DNA from: Aestuariispira insulae
GTDB taxonomy: Bacteria > Pseudomonadota > Alphaproteobacteria > UBA8366 > Aestuariispiraceae
Direction of reading: 5' to 3'
Length of the DNA: 64,000 nt
Assembly (NCBI RefSeq): GCF_003385955.1
Contig: NZ_QRDW01000005.1
Span: 1 to 64,000 of the forward strand
Below the pieces are notes generated by a model. It worked only from the letters and a program-made list of their open reading frames with translations, was not told the origin of the DNA and did no database searches. This document shows, piece by piece, positions 9,421-17,823 of this stretch; within the stretch, counting starts at the first letter, position 1, and every line of letters starts with the position of its first letter. A program made the translations under genes and the position numbers.

Positions 9421-9445
9421 GAAGGCCCGGCAGAACCGGGCCTTC
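9421..9445. terminator. Hairpin after the FNT gene
   Basis: GAAGGCCCGG (9421-9430) and CCGGGCCTTC (9436-9445) form a perfect 10-bp stem around the loop CAGAA. No strong T run follows, so it may work together with the next hairpin. Confidence 0.5.
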
Positions 9446-9452
9446 AACATAA

Positions 9453-9500
9453 CGAAGCCGGACATATGCTGTGGGGAGATCCGGCTTCGGTTATTCTTTT
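9453..9500. terminator. Terminator between converging operons
   Basis: CGAAGCCGGA (9453-9462) pairs perfectly with TCCGGCTTCG (9480-9489) and is followed by GTTATTCTTTT on the forward strand. It lies between the end of the FNT gene and the end of the sulfite-reduction operon and probably stops the forward transcript. Confidence 0.6.
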
Positions 9501-9508
9501 GATCAGAC

Positions 9509-10018
9509 CTACTCGGCGGCGGCCTTATTGCCTTTTGCATGACGGGCTAGATAGGCTGGCTGACGATCATCACCGGACGGCTGTCCGAAAACGGTCATCT
9601 CACTAAGAGCTTCCTTCCAGGCCTCAACGACATTTTCCTTGTCGGTTTCGAGCGTGTCGAAACCGCACCGATCCAGATACATATACTGGTCCTGGATGAT
9701 ATGGCCGCGGGCACGCAATTCGCCCTTGAACCCCATCCGGCGCAGCAATTGCGCCTGGGAAAAGCCCGTGCCATTGGCAAAGGTGGGGAAGGTGACGGCA
9801 ATCACCGCGATCCGGTCCAGATCGTCGCGCAGTTCTTCCACTTCATCCAAAGGCGCCAGCACGATGCCGTAGGAATGATTGCCTTCCAGAAGCTGTTCCC
9901 GGTTTTGCTTCCACTGATCCAGCGACAGGATGGTGCGGTCGCCCAAGGTCGGGCTTTCTTCTTCACCCAGATAGGTCCAGCTGTCCTCGATCTGTACGCC
10001 ATTCTTATGCAGCGGCAT
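9509..10018 (-). CDS. DUF934 protein associated with sulfite reductase
   Basis: 169 residues from the ATG at 10018, which has AAGGAG about 9 bases upstream; a longer form reaching 10051 would lack this site. The start overlaps the end of the sulfite/nitrite reductase gene by 14 bases, so the two are translationally linked. Blocks such as GIVLAPLDEVEEL, RIAVIAVTFPTFANGTGFSQ and LLRRMGFKGELRARG are typical of DUF934, a cytosolic family regularly found next to cysI in alphaproteobacteria and presumed to assist sulfite reduction. No catalytic motif is obvious. Confidence 0.85.
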   Translation of the reverse strand: MPLHKNGVQIEDSWTYLGEEESPTLGDRTILSLDQWKQNREQLLEGNHSYGIVLAPLDEVEELRDDLDRIAVIAVTFPTFANGTGFSQAQLLRRMGFKGELRARGHIIQDQYMYLDRCGFDTLETDKENVVEAWKEALSEMTVFGQPSGDDRQPAYLARHAKGNKAAAE

Positions 10019-11678
10019 AGAGCTTCTCCTTGAACGGGTCGAGGCCGACACGGCGGTAGGCGCTCAGGAAGGTTTCTTCCGGTGATTCCCGTAGATCCAG
10101 ATAGGTGTTTACAATGGTTTCGATCGCATCAACCACTTCATCGGCCGTGAAGGCCGGGCCGACACGGGCGCCGACAGAGGCGGTTTCATCGCCGCTGCCG
10201 CCAAGGGTGATCTGATAAACCTCTTCACCGCGGCGGTCCACACCCAAAATGCCGATATGGCCGGCATGATGATGGCCGCAGGCATTGATGCAGCCGGACA
10301 TTTTAATCTTCATGCCGCCAATGTCATATTGCCGTTCCAGATCGGCGAACCGGCGGGAAATTTCCTGGCCGATCGGGATGGAGCGTGCGGTGGCCAGCGC
10401 ACAATAATCCATGCCCGGGCAGACGATCATATCTGTGATCAGGCCTGAATTGGGCGTGCCCAATCCATGGCTGTTCAGTGCAGACCAAAGTTCAAACAGG
10501 TCCGCCTGCTTCACATGCGGCAGGATCAGATTCTGTTCGTGCGAGGCACGCATTTCATCCAGGCTGAATTGCTCGGTCAGGTCGGCAACCACATCCATCT
10601 GGTCGGAGGTGATGTCGCCCGCCGTCTCGCCAATCCCTTTCAGCGTGATATCCGCGATGGCGTAGCCTGCCTGTTTATGAGGCTTCACATTGGTTTTCAT
10701 CCAGGCGGCAAAATCGCGGTTCTCGAACTTGCGGACCTCCAATTCCCGGTTGATCGCCTCGAGAGCTTCAGCATCAAAGGCCTCAAAATCCGGATCAGCG
10801 AAATAGGCGGCAATCCGGTCCAGTTCTTCCTGGGGAACGGTCAGGGAGCTGCCCTGGATCTGGGCAAATTCGGCCTCGACCTTTTCCCGGATTTCCTCAA
10901 TGCCGCGCTCATGGACCAGGATCTTGATCCGGGCCTTGTATTTATTGTCGCGGCGGCCATAGAGGTTATAGACGCGCAAAATTGCTTCCACATAGGCCAG
11001 CAGATCACGTTCCGGGACAAAATCACGGATGGTCTTGCCGATCATCGGGGTGCGGCCCATGCCGCCGCCGACCAGGATTTCGCCGCCAACTTCACCGGCA
11101 TCATTCTTTTTAATGATGATGCCGATATCGTGGAATTTCACAGCGGCACGGTCGGTGGCGTCACCGGTGACCGCGAATTTGAATTTCCGCGGCAGGAAGG
11201 AAAATTCCGGATGCAGCGACGACCATTGCCGGATCACTTCGGAATGGATGCGCGGGTCGGATACTTCGGTTGCAATCGCACCGGCATAATGGTCCGAGGT
11301 GACATTTCGGATACAGTTGCCGCTGGACTGGATCGCGTGCATTTCAACGGCGGCCAAATCCTCCAGGATCTGGGGCACATCTTCCAGCTTCGGCCAGTTG
11401 AACTGGATATTCTGGCGGGTGGTGAAATGGCCGTAACCCTTGTCATATTTCCGGCCGATTATGGCCAGCTGGCGCAACTGGCGACTGGACATGGTGCCAT
11501 AGGGGATGGTCACGCGCAGCATATAGGCATGGAGCTGGAGATAAAGGCCGTTCATCAGGCGCAGCGGTTTAAACTCATCCTCGGTCAATTCACCGCTCAG
11601 GCGCCGTGCGACCTGGCCCTTGAACTGGTTCGCGCGCTGGCGCACGAAGGCATGATCAAATTCGTCGTAACGATACAT
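10005..11678 (-). CDS. cysI: Nitrite/sulfite reductase hemoprotein
   Basis: 557 residues, cytosolic, with AAGGA before the start. It has two nitrite/sulfite reductase ferredoxin-like half domains, and the siroheme/4Fe-4S ligands appear as CPGMDYC and, 37 residues later, SGCINACGHHH. Reduction of sulfite to sulfide for cysteine synthesis is the likely reaction given the siroheme-synthesis gene and DUF2849/DUF934 partners; nitrite reduction by this family cannot be excluded from sequence alone. It is third in the reverse-strand operon (cysG, DUF2849, this gene, DUF934). No cysH (PAPS/APS reductase) lies between it and DUF934, where many alphaproteobacteria have it. Confidence 0.9.
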   Translation of the reverse strand: MYRYDEFDHAFVRQRANQFKGQVARRLSGELTEDEFKPLRLMNGLYLQLHAYMLRVTIPYGTMSSRQLRQLAIIGRKYDKGYGHFTTRQNIQFNWPKLEDVPQILEDLAAVEMHAIQSSGNCIRNVTSDHYAGAIATEVSDPRIHSEVIRQWSSLHPEFSFLPRKFKFAVTGDATDRAAVKFHDIGIIIKKNDAGEVGGEILVGGGMGRTPMIGKTIRDFVPERDLLAYVEAILRVYNLYGRRDNKYKARIKILVHERGIEEIREKVEAEFAQIQGSSLTVPQEELDRIAAYFADPDFEAFDAEALEAINRELEVRKFENRDFAAWMKTNVKPHKQAGYAIADITLKGIGETAGDITSDQMDVVADLTEQFSLDEMRASHEQNLILPHVKQADLFELWSALNSHGLGTPNSGLITDMIVCPGMDYCALATARSIPIGQEISRRFADLERQYDIGGMKIKMSGCINACGHHHAGHIGILGVDRRGEEVYQITLGGSGDETASVGARVGPAFTADEVVDAIETIVNTYLDLRESPEETFLSAYRRVGLDPFKEKLYAAA

Positions 11679-11708
11679 TGTCTTTTATCCTTTGGATCCT
11701 GATCGGCC

Positions 11709-12002
11709 TTACGCCGCCTGTTTGCCCAGATCGGTGCGGTTGGACGGGCCAAGGCAGCGCAGCAACTCGCGGAACTTGGTCGGTTTCGGCGTGCCGTCGA
11801 CGATTTCGACATCAACCGCATAAACGTCCAGTACGATGTTCCTGGTAACGTCTGCCTGACCGGTCTCAAGCAGGGCAGCTTCGGCTTCCGCCGTTTCTAC
11901 AACGGCGGCTTCGGCCACATCCTTGGACCAGCTGGTATCTTCCCGCAGGAAAACCGCATCACCGTCACGCAGGTGGTAGGCTGTCACAATTTTTGCTGAC
12001 AT
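11709..12002 (-). CDS. DUF2849 protein of the sulfite-reduction operon
   Basis: 97 residues, with GGAG 6 bases before the start. The family is short and is found almost always between cysG and cysI in alphaproteobacteria; blocks seen here include VTAYHLRDGDAVFL and NIVLDVYAVDVEI. No transmembrane segment or metal motif is visible. Its invariable position suggests a helper role for the siroheme-dependent reductase, but no function has been assigned. Spacing is 30 bases to the reductase and 32 bases from cysG, consistent with one transcript. Confidence 0.85.
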   Translation of the reverse strand: MSAKIVTAYHLRDGDAVFLREDTSWSKDVAEAAVVETAEAEAALLETGQADVTRNIVLDVYAVDVEIVDGTPKPTKFRELLRCLGPSNRTDLGKQAA

Positions 12003-12034
12003 GGGTGTCTCCGATCCTTCATTAATCCGACCGT

Positions 12035-13078
12035 TTAGGCCGATGCCTGTTTGGCGGGTGCCGCCATGGTTTTATTGATCTGGGTTTCTGTCTGGATGCC
12101 AGGGATGATATCGACCATCACTTGGCGATCTTCAAGGGCTGATTTTTCAAGAACGGAACGATTGCGCGACAGGCTGTCACCGCCAACCAGGCGGACGACT
12201 TTGCGGCCTCGTTTGGCAGCATCCGCCATGACCCGGTTGATCAGGGTCTGGTGCAGCTTGTCGGATCCGACATAGAGCCGTTCTGCATCGCGGCGCGCCG
12301 TCTCCAGCAAACCGGCATCCTCTTCCCGGTCATAAATAATCAGATCGACATCCTGCAACGCCCGAACCGCCTTTAAGGTGAGCAAATCCGGATCGCCGGA
12401 ACCGGCGCCGACAAAGGTGACCTTGCCGTTTTGGCTCTGGCCGAACGCGGGATCGTTCACAGCTTGCAGCATATGTTCGGTTGCCGATCCGGCATTGCCA
12501 TCCAGCACATTGGCAGCTATCGGGCTCTTAAAGAATGCTTCCCAGAAACGACGTTTTTCTGTTTCGGTTTTGAACATGGCCTTTACTGCACTGCGGAACC
12601 GATCGGCAAAAACCGCCAGCTCGCCCAGGCGTGCAGGCAGGATTGCCTCGATCTGGGCACGCACCTTGCGGGCCAGGACCGGTGCGGATCCACCAGACGA
12701 AATTGCGACCACTATCGGCGCGCGGTCAACAATGGCGGGCATGATAAAATCCGAAACCGCAGGCCGGTCGACGGCATTGACAGGGATGCCTTGATCACGG
12801 GCGGCCTGTGCTACCCGGGTATCAATTTCTTCATGGTCGGTTGCAGCAAAGACAAGGCTTGCACCTTCCAGCGCGATATTGTCAAAAGACTGTTCGCGCC
12901 AGGAAATTTTACCGATGGCAACTTGTTCTTTTAGCTCAGTACAGAGCTCCGGAGCCACCACACAAATAGCAGCTTCCGCTTTATGCAGAAGGCGTATTTT
13001 CCTTGCGGCCAGTTCTTCGCCGCCGACCACCAGGACCAGGCGGTCCTTTAGGGCCATGAAGATCGGGAAGTGGTTCAT
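12035..13078 (-). CDS. cysG: Siroheme synthase CysG with truncated methyltransferase domain
   Basis: 347 residues from the ATG at 13078 (AGGAG 8 bases upstream). Residues 10-210 form a complete precorrin-2 dehydrogenase/sirohydrochlorin ferrochelatase module: VLVVGGEELAARK Rossmann turn, NAVDRP with the catalytic-position D104, and SSGGSAPVLARKVR around S128. From 219 it starts the uroporphyrinogen-III methyltransferase domain (KVTFVGAGSGDPDLLT) but ends soon after a VVRLVGGD and IIPGIQTE stretch, about half the usual length. The usual GGDPFIFGRGGEE-type loop is altered, and the SAM-binding C-terminal half is absent. It likely completes siroheme from precorrin-2 supplied by another methyltransferase. 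Operon leader for the reductase. Confidence 0.85.
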   Translation of the reverse strand: MNHFPIFMALKDRLVLVVGGEELAARKIRLLHKAEAAICVVAPELCTELKEQVAIGKISWREQSFDNIALEGASLVFAATDHEEIDTRVAQAARDQGIPVNAVDRPAVSDFIMPAIVDRAPIVVAISSGGSAPVLARKVRAQIEAILPARLGELAVFADRFRSAVKAMFKTETEKRRFWEAFFKSPIAANVLDGNAGSATEHMLQAVNDPAFGQSQNGKVTFVGAGSGDPDLLTLKAVRALQDVDLIIYDREEDAGLLETARRDAERLYVGSDKLHQTLINRVMADAAKRGRKVVRLVGGDSLSRNRSVLEKSALEDRQVMVDIIPGIQTETQINKTMAAPAKQASA

Positions 13079-13093
13079 TTGGTAGCTCCTAAT

Positions 13094-13113
13094 TAACACA
13101 ATAAAATGTGTTA
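13094..13113. promoter_or_regulatory. Possible operator in front of cysG
   Basis: TAACACA (13094-13100) and TGTGTTA (13107-13113) form a perfect 7-bp inverted repeat with a 6-base spacer directly upstream of the cysG ribosome site, inside an AT-rich stretch that continues to about 13140. This is where a repressor of the sulfur operon or an mRNA hairpin could act. The regulator cannot be named from the sequence. Confidence 0.4.
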
Positions 13114-13280
13114 TATAACTTCATATACGCATATATAAGTGTAGTTTGTCCTTTTGTCCACCCAAAACCACAATGTTGTTTGGAAAAGACAGCTGTTCCA
13201 GGTGCGATCAAATGATGTTTGACTGAGCGTGTCGGGTGTTTACAGTTCAAAATTAAAAAATGTGAACGGGAGCTTAGTTT

Positions 13281-14348
13281 ATGCGTGCGGTGGGAATCTG
13301 GCTGGGCATCTGTGCCTTGATGGTTTTTATCATGATGCAGGTCGGGGCCGTGACCCGGTTGACCGAATCCGGTCTTTCCATGGCGGAATGGCGCCCCCTC
13401 ATTGGCTGGCTGCCGCCCATTACCCAGGCGGAATGGGAGCGGGTTTTCGCGCTATACCGCCAAACCAGCCAATATCAGCTGATGAATGAGGGGATGGCAC
13501 TTTCTGAGTTCAAGACAATTTTCTTCTGGGAGTATTTTCATCGCCTCTGGGGCCGATTGATCGGGCTGGTTTATGCGTTGCCGTTTTTCTTTTTCCTGCT
13601 GCGCGGTTGGATCCCCCAGGAACATAAAAAACATCTCTGGATCCTTCTTGTGCTGGGCGGATTACAGGGAGTGATTGGCTGGTGGATGGTCAAAAGCGGT
13701 TTTGTTGACCGGGTGGAGGTTAGTCAATATCGCCTCGCGGTGCATCTGGGCATGGCGGTTTTCATTTTGGGCTATCTTTTCTGGATGGCTTTCGCTTTTC
13801 TTTTCCCGGTCGAAGAAGGGCGCAAACCCGTTGCCCGTTCCTTTCGCCGCGTTGGGGCCCTGGCCCATGCGGTGATTTTCTTCACTGTGGTCAGTGGCGC
13901 TTTTGTCGCGGGCCTGAACGCGGGGCTGGTTTATAACGAATGGCCGCTGATGGGCGGGGGGCTGGTGCCGGAAGACTATTGGTCAGAGTCGCCTTTGTGG
14001 CTGAATTTGTTTGAAAATGTCTCGGCGGTCCAATTTAATCATCGGATCATGGCCTACATTACCACGGCCACCGTGGCAGGGTTGTGGATCTGGTCCAGAA
14101 GTCAGGACCTGGCCCCGAGGGCGCGATTATCGGTGAATTGCCTGTCCGCCATGGTCGCCATTCAGGTGGCGTTGGGCATTGCGACCCTGCTGCATTTCGT
14201 GCCAATTCCGTTGGCGGTTGCGCACCAGGCCGGTGCTGGGCTGACCTTCATTCTTTCACTTTGGGTTCTGAAAGAACTACGTGGTGATGCAAAAAGCCGA
14301 CAGAAAGCTGATCAAACACCCAGTCTGGAGAAATCCACGGCAGGATAA
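13281..14348 (+). CDS. ctaA: Heme A synthase
   Basis: 355 residues, inner membrane, with about eight hydrophobic segments. The sequence matches the Cox15/CtaA family of type-2 heme A synthases: an early GAVTRLTESGLSM motif, EYFHRLWGR in the first half, YRLAVHLGMA, NAGLVYNEWPLM, FNHRIMAY and finally AHQAGAGL; the four His positions correspond to the heme-ligating residues. It oxidises the C8 methyl of heme O to form heme A for cytochrome c oxidase. GGGAG precedes the ATG. It diverges from the sulfite operon and its 3' end overlaps the converging sulfotransferase-like gene by 37 bases. Confidence 0.93.
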   Translation: MRAVGIWLGICALMVFIMMQVGAVTRLTESGLSMAEWRPLIGWLPPITQAEWERVFALYRQTSQYQLMNEGMALSEFKTIFFWEYFHRLWGRLIGLVYALPFFFFLLRGWIPQEHKKHLWILLVLGGLQGVIGWWMVKSGFVDRVEVSQYRLAVHLGMAVFILGYLFWMAFAFLFPVEEGRKPVARSFRRVGALAHAVIFFTVVSGAFVAGLNAGLVYNEWPLMGGGLVPEDYWSESPLWLNLFENVSAVQFNHRIMAYITTATVAGLWIWSRSQDLAPRARLSVNCLSAMVAIQVALGIATLLHFVPIPLAVAHQAGAGLTFILSLWVLKELRGDAKSRQKADQTPSLEKSTAG

Positions 14349-15109
14349 TGGCAGCAGAGATGACGGATCTTGTCTTTTTGGAGCTTTGTCAGGCTTTCTT
14401 CGCCACGGCCGCGTCGGTCAACATTGAAATTCGGCTGCCTCTCCATAACCGTTGCGACCAGGCAGGATAGAGATTCTACATCATAGTCCAGGCCGCAATG
14501 GGCAAACATGGTGCGCGTGGTTTCTAAGGGGTGCCCAATGAGCTGATCATAATCGATCCAAAGGGGGTGATAGTCCTGAGACGGGGCGATCATGTGCCAA
14601 CTGGCATAGAATTTAACATACCAAGGGATTGCCATCACAATGATGAAGTCCAGTTGCTCCTGCTCAGACCAGTCGGCAAATTCCGGCGTATGTGGGATGA
14701 TATGGGCAAACATGACCAGTCCGCCGTGGCGCGCGGCCTTAAGCATATGATCTCGAATGCTCACACAAACATCGAACAGATTTCTGGTCAGGGTGATGGT
14801 TCTGATGGAAAACCGCTTTAACTGGGTTGGCAGGGTCAGTGCGCAATGAACGTGATGATGAGCGACCCAATTTCGGCCCTGATAGAGCAACAGTTTCAAA
14901 CTGTCCAAACTCTCAGATAGGTTGCTGTCTGTTTCATTCAGGCTGATATGATCAAGAGAGGCATGACCTTCCAAAAGCGCAAGTGCCGTTCTGGATGCTG
15001 ATTTTGGCATGCAGGCCAGGAGGATATGCTGATGCTCGCTATGGAGGGTTTCCTGGCTGGTGAGATATTGCTGTAAATGAGCGGAAAAGACAGACGTGTT
15101 GATTTGCAT
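14312..15109 (-). CDS. Sulfotransferase-like protein
   Basis: 265 residues. Two PAPS-binding elements of sulfotransferases can be recognised: LACMPKSASRTAL at residues 31-43 (5'-phosphosulfate loop) and ITLTRNLFDVCVSIRDH near 128-144 (3'-phosphate site with RN and S). The acceptor cannot be predicted; such proteins modify surface glycans, lipids or small molecules. The 3' end overlaps the converging heme A synthase gene. No strong ribosome site was seen before the ATG. A second, unrelated-looking large sulfotransferase is at 34409-36013. Confidence 0.7.
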   Translation of the reverse strand: MQINTSVFSAHLQQYLTSQETLHSEHQHILLACMPKSASRTALALLEGHASLDHISLNETDSNLSESLDSLKLLLYQGRNWVAHHHVHCALTLPTQLKRFSIRTITLTRNLFDVCVSIRDHMLKAARHGGLVMFAHIIPHTPEFADWSEQEQLDFIIVMAIPWYVKFYASWHMIAPSQDYHPLWIDYDQLIGHPLETTRTMFAHCGLDYDVESLSCLVATVMERQPNFNVDRRGRGEESLTKLQKDKIRHLCCHYPAVDFSRLGV

Positions 15110-15297
15110 GTCGACAGCGGGGAATTTTGGGAAGTGACGGAAGGAAAAGTGAAAAATAAGGACAGCGCCTTGGACGGGCGGACATTATCAAGACAATTCC
15201 GGCGGGTCCAGCGTGGAAACGGATCAGTCTGAAATCACCAGGCCACTAGAACATAGCCCGGTGATTTACAATGACTCTGATTGGGTACGGATGGCGG

Positions 15298-17031
15298 TCA
15301 GTTGGGTTTGTAGCCGAGCCGGATATTACCCCAGATACGGCCATTTACCGTGATCGGGCAACTCAAATCCTTCATCAGCACGAAATTGCCGCCGCCCATA
15401 TCCCGCAGATAGCTCTGCAACAAATACGGCTTGGTATTTTTCCCCGCGGCTTGGCCGGTCCTGTCCAGGAAAATCCGTCGATTGCGGCAATTACCTGCAT
15501 TCCAGACCGGGTCATCCGGCCGTTGCGGGTGATTGTAAATCTTGTTGTGGGTCGGCAGATAGCCGTTGGTATCGACCGCAGCGCAAAAAGTGATGCGTGG
15601 ATCAAATTCCAGGGCGGGCTCTTGAAAATCCGGGAGAACCCGATCGGTGAAATCCAGATAACCGGTCAGATGCTGTAGCGGGTTGCTCCCTTCTACCGGC
15701 TGATAATCCTGATCGAATAGGGTTTGATCGGATATTTCTCCCTTTTGCAAAGCCTTTTCAAACCGCTCTGATATGGCGCGGGCGGTTTTCATCCCATAGG
15801 CGATAATCGGTTGATCGATGGCGATCATCGCATCCAGGAAATCCCGGATCCGGTCCTTTTCCTGTTCGGGAAACCGCAGTTGGTAGGTGCCGTCCGCCTG
15901 GCTTTCAGCCAGGGCATCCAGTTTCCCGATGGGGAGCAGTTCCAAACTGAACCGGTTGGCATCGACCGCCAATTCATCCGCCAGTCGCAAAATGGCCCCG
16001 TCAGTGGAGAGATTATAGAGCCGCCCGGAGGAAGAGCTGCCTTCGACGGTCACATCAAGATGAAACGGCAGGTGCCGTAACCGGACATGTTCGGCGGACT
16101 GGCTTTCCGAGACCGCGGTTCGTAGGCGTTGATCGAGCGCTTCAACCAGTTCCTGCATTTTTGCCGTATGGGCGTCCTGTTCAGCAGTCAACTCGGTCAC
16201 ATTGGCGATGCGGTCAGTTGCTTCACTGAGAGTTTCGGTGACAGTGCGGGTGCTCTGTGCGGCCCGGTGGGCATTTTCTCCGATCTCCCGGACGGCGGAA
16301 ACCTGTTCCCGGACCCGATCGGCGACCTCTTCTGAAAAATGCTCTACATCGGTAATAACCTTGGTGATACCTTCGATCACCTCGACCACTCTATGGGTTA
16401 CCGACTGTATTTCATTCACCTGATCCGTGATGTCACGGGTGGCATTGGCAGTTTGCTGGGCCAGGCTTTTGACCTCGTTGGCCACGACGGCAAAGCCCTT
16501 GCCTGCCTCACCCGCACGCGCTGCCTCGATGGTTGCGTTCAGGGCCAAGAGGTTGGTCTGCCCCGCAATGCCTTCGATCAGCTTGACCACGTCGCCAATC
16601 TTGTCTGATGCTTTGGCCAGAGTGTCGATCGTTTCCCGTGCTTCCTGTGCTTCGCGGGAAGCTCCTCTGGCGCCCTCGGCGGTTTTTTGCACATGGTCGC
16701 CTACCTGTTCGATGGATGCGTTCATCTCTTCGGTGGCGGCGGCCATGGCATCGACATTGCCGGTGGCGGTTTCGGCTTCCTGCTGAAGCCTGTTGGTTAA
16801 TGTGCTGACCTCGCCAAGAGCGGCGCGCGTTTGGGCGGATGCTTCTTTGGTGGCTGTGCCTTCCTTTTGGGCTTCGTTGACCGTGCCGTCAAATTCACCC
16901 TGCAGGGCGTCGCCAAGTGTTCTGAGGTCCCGTTGTGCCGCATAGGCCCCGCGCTCGGCCAATGTGACGTCGTCACCCCGAGCATCCAATGCTGACATGT
17001 CCATGTTTTCAATAACCCTGTTCATCGGCAA
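15298..17031 (-). CDS. Soluble chemoreceptor with PilZ and C-terminal Cache-like domain
   Basis: 577 residues with no transmembrane segment. The methyl-accepting signalling hairpin comes first; its tip, [18 protein letters not shown], is at residues 158-175, followed by [15 protein letters not shown] PilZ-like stretch follows (about 305-390, [13 protein letters not shown] then [15 protein letters not shown]), so c-di-GMP binding is possible. The last 150 residues ([35 protein letters not shown]) resemble the Cache/PAS-like sensor found at the C-terminus of many alphaproteobacterial receptors. It lies 93 bases after the riboswitch-led small gene in the same direction and may share its transcript. 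Confidence 0.85.
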   Translation of the reverse strand: MPMNRVIENMDMSALDARGDDVTLAERGAYAAQRDLRTLGDALQGEFDGTVNEAQKEGTATKEASAQTRAALGEVSTLTNRLQQEAETATGNVDAMAAATEEMNASIEQVGDHVQKTAEGARGASREAQEARETIDTLAKASDKIGDVVKLIEGIAGQTNLLALNATIEAARAGEAGKGFAVVANEVKSLAQQTANATRDITDQVNEIQSVTHRVVEVIEGITKVITDVEHFSEEVADRVREQVSAVREIGENAHRAAQSTRTVTETLSEATDRIANVTELTAEQDAHTAKMQELVEALDQRLRTAVSESQSAEHVRLRHLPFHLDVTVEGSSSSGRLYNLSTDGAILRLADELAVDANRFSLELLPIGKLDALAESQADGTYQLRFPEQEKDRIRDFLDAMIAIDQPIIAYGMKTARAISERFEKALQKGEISDQTLFDQDYQPVEGSNPLQHLTGYLDFTDRVLPDFQEPALEFDPRITFCAAVDTNGYLPTHNKIYNHPQRPDDPVWNAGNCRNRRIFLDRTGQAAGKNTKPYLLQSYLRDMGGGNFVLMKDLSCPITVNGRIWGNIRLGYKPN

Positions 17032-17124
17032 AAGTCCCTCTGTGGCAAAGCCACCTTCTGCCCTCTGTTACTTGTTGTGAACAGGGTACATGAAAAATCT
17101 GTCCGACGGAAGGGGACCCGTTTT

Positions 17125-17505
17125 TTAGTGCATGGCACTGCTGCGCCGACGACCGGATAACCTGATCTGCTGTTGCCGGGATTTGTCAAACAGTGCCACT
17201 TGGCGCAGGAGGGCGATCAACTCTTCCTTGCCGCTGTCCAGGGCGGTTGGCAGATCCGGAAGATAGAGGTCCAGCAACATGTTCGCAGCAACATTGGGTT
17301 CGGTGTTGCCAGGTAGTGTCATGAGCCAGGCAAAAAGTGTTTCACGCGCATTTGGGGTCTCATGAGAGGCCAGGGTCAGGCCTTGCAGCATAATCCGTTT
17401 GGGATCATAAAACTGGCTTTTCCCGGAAGCGAGATCAGATTTTGCGGAGATGTCGTTTTGGTTGTCCGGGGCTGAGATACCCCCGGTTGCTGAAAAGATA
17501 TTCAT
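17125..17505 (-). CDS. Unknown small protein behind a cobalamin riboswitch
   Basis: 126 residues from the ATG at 17505, chosen because AGGAG lies 7 bases upstream and the cobalamin riboswitch ends just before it; a longer frame to 17619 would run through the riboswitch and is not credible. The protein has a low-complexity, polar N-terminus (to about residue 35), then two or three predicted helices (NARETLFAWLMTLPG, AANMLLDLYLPDL, KEELIALLRQVALF) and a basic tail (GRRRSSAMH). No signal peptide, membrane segment or family motif was recognised. Position between riboswitch and chemoreceptor suggests a B12-responsive accessory role; this is inference. Confidence 0.7.
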   Translation of the reverse strand: MNIFSATGGISAPDNQNDISAKSDLASGKSQFYDPKRIMLQGLTLASHETPNARETLFAWLMTLPGNTEPNVAANMLLDLYLPDLPTALDSGKEELIALLRQVALFDKSRQQQIRLSGRRRSSAMH

Positions 17506-17552
17506 ATGTGTCTCCTGCCGGGCACCCCGCCCGGAAATAGATTGATATAGCG

Positions 17553-17750
17553 TGTCGGCAGGTCTCCTGGCTTCCGGGTCTTTATCCTCTTCTTTCCGGC
17601 CTTCCCGGGGCTGGTTCAATCCAGTCCCAGTGGCATTGCTTGGAAAGCGGACTCACCGGTTACAGTTGCGGGGGCAGCTTTGGCATGGGCCTTTTCAAAT
17701 CGTCTGGCCGCACCAAATTCCCTTTTCATCCCATGTGGGAACCGTCACGG
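17553..17750 (-). promoter_or_regulatory. Cobalamin riboswitch
   Basis: Read on the reverse strand, the B12 box AGCCAGGAGACCTGCC is at 17557-17572 and the conserved core GCTGCCCCCGCAACTGT at 17662-17678, preceded by a GGTTCCCACATGGGA hairpin and AAAAGGGAA about 17715-17745. This order and these sequences are diagnostic of the adenosylcobalamin riboswitch. A 6-bp hairpin, CCGGGC/GCCCGG at 17518-17534, sits two bases before the AGGAG of the downstream gene and probably serves as the expression platform, hiding the ribosome site when ligand is bound. It would therefore switch the 126-residue protein, and possibly the following chemoreceptor, off in B12-replete cells. Confidence 0.92.
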
Positions 17751-17823
17751 CCGCAACAGTATCAGCTTTTTTTGCCGATGCAATGGACAATTTGGAAGGT
17801 CGCAGCGGCAGAATATCCATCCG

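Noticed and set aside
10467-11702. Long forward-strand open frame (about 411 codons) antisense to the sulfite reductase
   Set aside because: It mirrors the well-supported cysI gene on the opposite strand, has no family features and no ribosome site.
15232-15267. AAATCACC/GGTGATTT inverted repeat after the soluble chemoreceptor
   Set aside because: Long loop and no T-rich tail in the right direction; kept as background.
17506-17619. N-terminal extension of the riboswitch-led gene
   Set aside because: It would be translated through the B12 box; the AGGAG-supported ATG at 17505 is far better.
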